DNA of 11,123 nt. Origin: Cephalothrix spiralis (taxonomy: Eukaryota > Nemertea > Palaeonemertea > Archinemertea > Cephalotrichidae). Position 1 is the first letter of the stretch. Every line of letters starts with the position of its first letter. Shown one piece after another: positions 10,001-11,123 of the stretch. The stretch covers positions 1 through 11,123 of the forward strand of contig JAUCNG010381036.1 in assembly GCA_032353305.1 (NCBI GenBank), written 5' to 3'. Made by a program: the position numbers and the translations under genes. Under the pieces are notes generated by a model. The model was not told the DNA's origin, made no database searches, and saw nothing but the letters and a program-made list of their open reading frames with translations.

Positions 10001-10887
10001 TTAATTGGTTAAACATCACTATCCCTCAAATTTCGTCATTATACTACTCTTTTGTTATTTCGCGCAGAATTCCCCTCTTGATGCATTAAAGATATATCTA
10101 ATGTTTGCCCCTATCGAAATAAGAGTCTATTGTCAGGGGTTGTATTTTCTAAGTTTGTTTATTACTATAGTACCGGTGCCGGCCGAGTGGTACCGCCGGT
10201 ACTTTGCAAACTCTGCATTTAATTCTGAAATCACTAATCAATTTTTTTATCTTCATGTCAATAGCAAATATGATAAATTATAGCTTGGGTCATGCAAAAA
10301 TGACCGAGACACAAGGAGTCGTTACCCCTACTGCCTACATCGTGATGCATAACCAGATCGATGACATCAACGTTAATGGCCTGTGGGTTCATTATACCCA
10401 AAAAGACCTGTAAGTATAGAAAATATATCTGTTAAAAATCATGCCCTTTGAGAAGGACCAAACCCACGTTCTTTAAATATTTAATTACATGTACATGTAT
10501 ATCAACACTAGGAGGCCCGGCCCGTATGAATTGGTTGGAACAGAGAAGAAGTTCTGAACATTGGGATTAGGTTTTTGTTTTTTTAATTGACGCTCTAAGA
10601 ACGTCTGAGAATGGTTTTTACAGAGGATATGAACAGAACAGATCAGTAAATATGATAAAAAATGAACAAAATTACCTCATTCCGCGTATCAGGAAATTTG
10701 CGCTTATATCTTACCCAAACATGTCATACAGTTGCAATATATTAAATATTTCTAGGAAACCGCTGGGAACGCATTGCAATGAACGGCTGCATGCATTTAT
10801 AAACAAGAAATTTAGAAAATTCACCATGATTGGGATGGATCTGTTTAAATTGTATATGATGTGGATTATACAGCAATGGAATGAAAT
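967..10887 (+). CDS. Split gene for a DDE transposase-like protein (possibly domesticated); both ends outside the window
   Basis: This entry covers the whole locus; exons are listed separately. Joining E1-E6 and E9-E14 gives about 668 codons, or about 734 with E7-E8. Domain order: basic disordered N-terminus, zinc-ribbon-like region (CPKC in E3, CTC in E4), helical linker (E5), then an RNase-H-like core. Candidate catalytic residues are D at 4315-4317 (SIDHTFK), D at 7432-7434 (WTDN) and E at 10781-10783 (CNERLH). Without E7-E8 the two Asp lie about 67 residues apart, a normal DDE spacing. Splice phase agrees at 11 of 13 internal junctions, which chance would not give. The start codon is upstream of 967 or undetected, and E14 ends on a strong donor, so the C-terminus lies downstream. 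Frame breaks in E3 and at the E6 donor leave open a decaying copy or base-calling errors. By analogy the protein would act on DNA in the nucleus; its present role is unknown. Confidence 0.75.
1064..1361 (+). other. Intron 1
   Basis: A 298-bp AT-rich intron from GTATGT to a TATGTCTATAG acceptor. It contains poly-A/T runs and no open frame of interest. Confidence 0.5.
1362..1448 (+). CDS. Exon E2: N-terminal linker segment
   Basis: An 87-base exon between an acceptor (CTATAG ending at 1361) and a strong GTAGGT donor at 1449. It takes one base to finish the E1 codon and leaves two for the next (phase 2 both ends). The 29 residues go from a His/Asp/Gln-rich stretch (HPQDQHNDHDYDQ) to a more ordered VKFLKFKVDPLL. 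No domain is recognisable. It sits between the basic tail and the zinc-ribbon-like region and is best read as a linker. Because its length is a multiple of three, it could be skipped without a frame change. Confidence 0.6.
1449..2279 (+). other. Intron 2
   Basis: An 831-bp AT-rich intron ending in a good polypyrimidine acceptor (CTATTTTTTTCAACAG). It holds a small imperfect inverted repeat at 1806-1894. The open stretch at 1806-2018 shows no protein-like features and overlaps that repeat. Nothing else stands out. Confidence 0.55.
1806..1894. repeat. Small inverted repeat, MITE-like
   Basis: The ends ATGGAGTCAAGTTTGACT (1806-1823) and AGTCAAATTTTACTCCAT (1877-1894) are reverse complements with two mismatches, around a loop of about 53 bp that itself contains ACTCCATTGGGAGT. 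The size fits a miniature foldback element or its remnant. I saw no clear target-site duplication. Confidence 0.5.
2280..2460 (+). CDS. Exon E3: zinc-ribbon-like region (CPKC); frame breaks near the 3' end
   Basis: The acceptor is TTTTTCAACAG ending at 2279, and one base completes the E2 codon. The frame encodes KTCPKPIPKYDSKIIEL, then GIEYKPPCPKCGSEG followed by IKRGYRE. A CPxC knuckle followed by a Gly/Tyr/Arg motif is what I remember of the N-terminal zinc-binding region (DUF6729-like) in this class of transposase protein. In the incoming frame a TAG stop follows at 2449. In the -1 frame, entered at the T TTTTTC heptamer (2424-2430), the protein reads on to VYKC. The end at 2460 is the only nearby GT (weak, GTAGAT) whose phase fits E4. 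Start and zinc motif are well supported; the 3' end is uncertain. The exon may be mutated, subject to frameshifting, or carry a homopolymer sequencing error. Confidence 0.65.
2591..2686 (+). CDS. Exon E4: second cysteine pair of the zinc region
   Basis: A 96-base exon from the acceptor ATGACTTTCAG to the perfect donor GTAAGT at 2687. Two leading bases finish a split codon and one base is left for E5. It encodes LKVPMLSCTCKPNAKF followed by DVLTDDVIPLIP. The CTC pair (codons at 2623 and 2629) probably completes a metal site with the CPKC of E3. The acidic/hydrophobic tail resembles the xxDxxVxxxLP stretch that I recall following the zinc region in related proteins. The downstream phase agrees with E5. 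The upstream junction depends on how the end of E3 is resolved. Confidence 0.65.
2687..3058 (+). other. Intron 4
   Basis: A 372-bp AT-rich intron with GTAAGT at the 5' end and a long T-rich tract before TTTTCAG at 3058. I see no gene or clear repeat, apart from a short direct duplication of GTCAGGGT near 2850-2868. Confidence 0.55.
3059..3225 (+). CDS. Exon E5: helical region between zinc region and DDE core
   Basis: Two in-frame acceptors exist: TTTTCAG ending at 3058 and CTTTTTTCAG ending at 3076, 18 bp apart. Both leave two bases to finish the E4 codon. The second has the purer pyrimidine tract and gives KLVTFRSNFF directly after the E4 proline-rich tail, which looks more like the family pattern. 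The rest (ELKALHQRSYSVAEVVKHV and onward) is predicted helical. The donor is GTAATA at 3226, phase 0, matching E6. The frame stays open to 3256, so a later donor cannot be excluded, but phase 0 to E6 fits best. Confidence 0.7.
3564..3678. repeat. 115-bp imperfect inverted repeat (hairpin)
   Basis: The outer arms start TTCATGGGTCGAGAGCCAT and end ATGGCTCGAGACCAATGAA, reverse complements with a few mismatches. Pairing continues inward through ATTTTCTATATTGC against GCAATATTGAAAAT, leaving a very short loop near CCGAGT. Such a near-complete palindrome is typical of a small foldback element or an intronic hairpin. I could not identify a target-site duplication. Confidence 0.6.
3703..3820 (+). repeat. 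Two tandem copies of a 59-bp unit
   Basis: The unit beginning CCAACAGATATCAATAACT and ending TTAACTGGTAACT occurs at 3703-3761 and again at 3762-3820 with only two substitutions. The near identity indicates a recent local duplication inside intron 5. It directly follows the 115-bp hairpin. Confidence 0.85.
4108..4364 (+). CDS. Exon E6: start of the DDE core, first catalytic Asp (IDHTFK)
   Basis: One of the clearest exons. The acceptor is GATATTTCAG and it starts on a whole codon (phase 0), matching E5. It encodes a helical lead-in, then FSAHIWSECIM, then a segment ending ERLSIDHTFKSVKNLMKL. The hydrophobic strand followed by DHTFK is the first RNase-H-fold strand of many eukaryotic DDE transposases; the Asp at 4315-4317 is the predicted first metal ligand. 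The exon ends at a perfect GTAAGT donor (4365), which leaves two bases of a codon, whereas E7 and E9 both start on whole codons. A weaker in-phase donor GTACCA exists at 4354. Loss of one G from an original CAG|GTAAGT would explain the mismatch. Confidence 0.8.
4365..5399 (+). other. Intron 6
   Basis: A 1035-bp non-coding stretch. I looked for a further exon that would take one base and end in phase 0, which would repair the E6 mismatch, and found none. It holds a low-complexity zone of CGGAAAA/AATCGG motifs from about 4755 to 5280 with weak inverted symmetry between its ends, and a GAGCGA-type motif on the minus strand at 4972-4999. It ends in a strong polypyrimidine acceptor (TTGTTTCTCATTCAG). 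Confidence 0.5.
5400..5502 (+). CDS. Possible exon E7: acidic segment, first half of a cassette
   Basis: The acceptor TTTCTCATTCAG is strong and the donor GTATTA at 5503 is weak. Read from a whole codon, it encodes an acidic stretch (IENGAIMVEDILIGDDAEEND) and leaves one base, which the two leading bases of E8 complete. E7 plus E8 is exactly 198 bases, phase 0 at both outer ends, so including or skipping the pair does not change frame. The donor lies less than 10 bp from the outer edge of a foldback element, so the insertion may have weakened or created it. No domain is recognised. It may be a genuine insertion in the loop after the DHTFK strand, an optional cassette, or unrelated. Confidence 0.45.
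5511..5974. mobile_element. Foldback (inverted-repeat) element with G/C tracts
   Basis: Three blocks of the left side recur in reverse complement on the right: AATTATTGCGGGTGGAGC and CCATGACCTAAAC (5518-5570) against GTTTAGGTCATGG and GCTCCACCCGCAATAATT (5891-5966); CTCTCATAAGTGCTCTTCAG (5675-5694) against its complement near 5849-5870; and CTAGTGACCCCCAAAACCCC against GGGGTTTTGGGGGTCGCTAG around 5824-5844. The order is mirrored, with a loop of about 60 bp near 5760-5816. The left side carries extra sequence (about 5580-5660) and the right an 11-G run (5917-5927). I see no coding capacity and no certain target duplication, so the superfamily is open. Confidence 0.75.
6165..6259 (+). CDS. Possible exon E8: acidic-to-basic segment, second half of the cassette
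   Basis: The acceptor is CCAATCTTGCAG and the donor GTAAGC at 6260. Two leading bases complete the E7 codon, and the exon ends on a whole codon, matching the phase-0 start of E9. It encodes DNFEENAIDVQAHS, then a lysine/arginine run (PKEKKKRANVRG) that resembles a nuclear localisation signal. The phase fit on both sides supports splicing E7-E8-E9. Against membership in the main message, the 66 residues would fall between the first two catalytic Asp and raise their spacing from about 67 to about 133. Other frames here are also open, so coding status rests on phase and composition. Confidence 0.5.
6260..7278 (+). other. Intron 8
   Basis: A 1019-bp intron from GTAAGC to TTTTTTGTTTAG. About half of it is the element at 6442-6968. 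The remainder is AT-rich with no open frame of note. Confidence 0.5.
6442..6968. mobile_element. Non-coding element with 14-bp terminal inverted repeats and TATAGGAG motifs
   Basis: CATGGTGACAAGTG (6442-6455) and CACTTGTCACCATG (6955-6968) are exact reverse complements at the ends of a 527-bp unit. Inside each end lie many copies of TATAGGAG or ATAGGA (6483-6550 on the left, 6890-6953 on the right), all on the same strand. The middle has GTCACG/CACGTT/ATCACG motifs (6680-6755) and a G/C palindrome, GGGGGCGCAGCCCCC (6808-6822). There is no transposase. I see no clear target duplication, so the boundaries may extend a few bases. It looks like a non-autonomous DNA transposon, superfamily unassigned. 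Confidence 0.65.
7279..7512 (+). CDS. Exon E9: second strand and second catalytic Asp of the DDE core (WTDN)
   Basis: The acceptor is TTTTTTGTTTAG, the donor GTAAGA at 7513, and both ends are phase 0. It encodes NANLFIMNEFEEVIAMIE, the second and third strands of the RNase-H fold with the MNEF turn, then a helix (LVNIFRNQ), then TKVIWTDNVRGDRQNL and KSVYP. The pattern strand-TDN-xxxDRxxL-(F/Y)P is characteristic of this transposase class, and the Asp at 7432-7434 is the predicted second catalytic residue. Joined straight to E6 it keeps normal spacing. It joins E10 in phase. It is among the most secure exons. Confidence 0.85.
7513..8061 (+). other. Intron 9
   Basis: A 549-bp intron from GTAAGA to ATTTCATCACAG. 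It contains a tandem repeat of about 41 bp (7720-7833) followed by a 20-bp match to the foldback element of intron 7. No coding sequence is apparent. Confidence 0.6.
7720..7855 (+). repeat. Three degenerate copies of a ~41-bp unit, plus a 20-bp match to the foldback element
   Basis: Copies start at about 7720, 7761 and 7801; each contains (G/A)AGATTT(G/A)CTCTGT followed by ATGATA and (A/T)AGCTA-like sequence. The third is shortened and diverged. Right after it, 7836-7855 reads ACACGCTGAAGAGCACTTAT, identical to 5846-5865 in the foldback arm. This suggests a fragment of the same element family has landed or survived here. Confidence 0.65.
8062..8176 (+). CDS. Exon E10: DSFH..RI segment of the DDE domain
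   Basis: The acceptor is TTTCATCACAG and the donor GTTAGA at 8177. It starts on a whole codon (matching E9) and leaves one base, completed by E11. It encodes DSFHVSDQRIMKSVSKKH, then YQKFRQVIKSCFGRF. In related proteins, as I recall, the stretch shortly after the TDN block reads D-x-FH-x(3,4)-RI followed by a helix with conserved His and Phe, so this is in the right order. An alternative in-frame donor (CAG|GTCATA at 8140) would shorten it by 37 bases but would break the phase with E11. Confidence 0.75.
8177..8543 (+). other. Intron 10
   Basis: A 367-bp AT-rich intron from GTTAGA to GATATTTTTAG. No repeat or coding sequence was recognised. Confidence 0.55.
8544..8734 (+). CDS. Exon E11: acidic variable region with cysteines within the transposase-like protein
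   Basis: The acceptor ATATTTTTAG is followed by two bases that complete the E10 codon; it ends in phase 0 at CAG|GTAAAA. The 64 residues include a helix (KNFVHKAAIEFKESS), an acidic stretch (DLNEDELMVSLAQDI) and NCNICDDINIYDC. The NC-NIC-DD-DC spacing hints at a small metal-binding patch but matches no motif I know. It lies where DDE transposases commonly carry an insertion between the second Asp and the Glu. The minus strand is also open here for about 72 codons, but splice signals and phase favour the + strand. Confidence 0.75.
8735..9150 (+). other. Intron 11
   Basis: A 416-bp intron from GTAAAA to AATTACTTACAG. I see no repeats or genes in it. Confidence 0.55.
9151..9319 (+). CDS. Exon E12: helical segment between second Asp and Glu
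   Basis: The acceptor is ATTACTTACAG and the donor GTAGGT at 9320. It starts on a whole codon (matches E11) and leaves one base (matches E13). It encodes a charged start (TRPERRHAHQEVRKFEIVL), then helices ending in GNYTEIIKQQ. No catalytic motif falls here. Order and phase place it in the helical insertion of the DDE domain. The frame stays open past the donor into the intron, so a retained-intron form would add residues before stopping at 9418. Confidence 0.75.
9320..10264 (+). other. Intron 12
   Basis: A 945-bp intron from GTAGGT to CTTCATGTCAATAG. Two thirds is the hAT-like foldback element at 9589-10215. The 49 bp between the element and E13 keep a branch-point-like CACTAATC near 10231 and a T-rich tract, so the original acceptor appears undamaged. 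Confidence 0.65.
9581..10223. mobile_element. hAT-like non-autonomous foldback element with perfect 8-bp target-site duplication
   Basis: The element spans 9589-10215 (627 bp). The left end CAGGGTTTGCAA and the right end TTTGCAAACTCTG match as inverted repeats with one mismatch in the first 12 bp. CATTTAAT flanks both sides exactly (9581-9588 and 10216-10223). CAG-starting ends with an 8-bp duplication are diagnostic of the hAT superfamily. Almost the whole element is one palindrome: GGTAC/CCGG-rich outer ends, then GAGGGAT, TTGATTATCAGTAT and GATGACTATTTCTATTTT blocks recur in mirrored order around a loop near 9895-9930. It has no transposase. Clean ends and duplication suggest a fairly young insertion. 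Confidence 0.9.
10265..10409 (+). CDS. Exon E13: segment before the catalytic Glu (GLWVHYTQKDL)
   Basis: The acceptor TCATGTCAATAG is followed by two bases completing the E12 codon; the donor is a perfect GTAAGT at 10410, leaving two bases completed by E14. It encodes NMINYSLGHAKMTETQGV, TAYIVMHNQ, then NVNGLWVHYTQKDL. The pattern (GH, a short loop, a Y-containing strand, then GLxxY) fits what I recall shortly before the Glu motif in this class. Both flanking phases agree and the frame is free of stops. Confidence 0.8.
10410..10623 (+). other. Intron 13
   Basis: A 214-bp intron from GTAAGT to ATGGTTTTTACAG, with a short ACATGTACATGT alternating tract near 10487-10498. It holds nothing else of note. 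Confidence 0.6.
10624..10887 (+). CDS. Exon E14: catalytic Glu region of the DDE core (GTHCNERLH)
   Basis: The acceptor GTTTTTACAG is followed by one base that completes the E13 codon, and a perfect GTAAGT donor at 10888 leaves two. It encodes NYLIPRIRKFALISYPN, then KPLGTHCNERLHAFINKKF, then IGMDLFKLYMMWIIQQWNE. The GTxxNERLH motif followed by IG and a long amphipathic helix ending in WN is strongly reminiscent of the C-terminal part of this transposase class. The Glu at 10781-10783 is the predicted third catalytic residue. The frame then meets a TAA inside the intron, so either the protein continues on an exon beyond the window, or an unspliced form would end just after the helix. Confidence 0.85.
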
Positions 10888-11123
10888 GTAAGTCGTAGTT
10901 TTCTTTCTTCAAATCTTTTATCTACCGTAAAACCTTGAGTATAGTACGCCTCTAAGTATAGTACGCACCCCCGACCTTTGGCCAAAATGTGGTGAAAAAA
11001 ACAAAAAATCTATGGACAAAATTAATGGACTTTTGCAAGCATGTTATTGAAGCTAGCATCCACGAGTGGAGGGTACCTGGCCCAGGTATAGACTGGGCCA
11101 CCAACCCGAATTGCTATCCCGCA
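10888..11123 (+). other. Start of intron 14, with a possible pogo/Tigger-like transposon terminus
   Basis: After the GTAAGT donor, GAGTATAGTACGCC and AAGTATAGTACGCACC form two direct repeats (about 10937-10970), followed by CCCCGACCTTTGGCCAAAA. This resembles, from memory, the terminal and subterminal repeats of pogo/Tigger-type elements in animals. The far end is outside the window. A hairpin TGGCCCAG-GTATAGA-CTGGGCCA lies at 11078-11100. Confidence 0.4.

Noticed and set aside
9584-10283. Open frames on both strands across the hAT-like element
   Set aside because: They are frames of a palindromic non-coding element; no transposase similarity is visible. E13 uses a different frame downstream.

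Overview
The window looks like a piece of an intron-rich eukaryotic genome, most likely an invertebrate animal. It is AT-rich. There are no bacterial-style operons or ribosome binding sites. Short open blocks are bounded by GT/AG splice signals and separated by introns of about 130 to over 1000 bp that are packed with inverted-repeat mobile elements. The exact taxon cannot be read from the sequence.

The central feature is one split gene on the + strand, running from before position 967 to beyond 10887. I assembled it by hand from 14 candidate exons (E1-E14), asking that each junction keep the reading phase. Eleven of the 13 internal junctions agree exactly. The product starts with a basic, disordered region (E1-E2). 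A zinc-ribbon-like region with CPKC and a later CTC follows (E3-E5). The rest is an RNase-H-like DDE transposase core. Candidate catalytic residues are D in SIDHTFK (E6), D in WTDN (E9) and E in CNERLH (E14). Conserved-looking blocks lie between them: MNEF, DSFH..RI, and the GTHCNERLH block with the helix after it. From memory this resembles transposase-type proteins whose N-terminal domain is called DUF6729 in Pfam. With at least 12 well-supported exons it is built more like a host gene, perhaps a domesticated transposase, than an active transposon.

Two places break the frame. E3 runs into a stop unless the ribosome shifts -1 at a T TTTTTC heptamer (or one T has been lost there). The E6 donor is one base out of phase with everything downstream. 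E7 and E8 together form an exactly 66-codon, phase 0-0 acidic/basic cassette. It would double the distance between the first two catalytic residues, so it may be a cassette exon pair or not part of the main message.

Layout: 1-966, upstream or intronic sequence with short repeats and no convincing exon. 967-3225, E1-E5 (N-terminal and zinc region). 3226-4107, intron with a 115-bp hairpin and a 59-bp tandem duplication. 4108-4364, E6. 4365-7278, a long stretch holding E7, E8, a G/C-tract foldback element (about 5511-5974) and an element with 14-bp terminal inverted repeats and TATAGGAG motifs (6442-6968). 7279-9319, E9-E12. 9320-10264, intron carrying a 627-bp hAT-like foldback element (9589-10215) with a perfect 8-bp target duplication. 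10265-10887, E13-E14. 10888-11123, start of the next intron with a possible pogo/Tigger-like terminus. No tRNA, rRNA, CRISPR or prokaryotic gene was seen.
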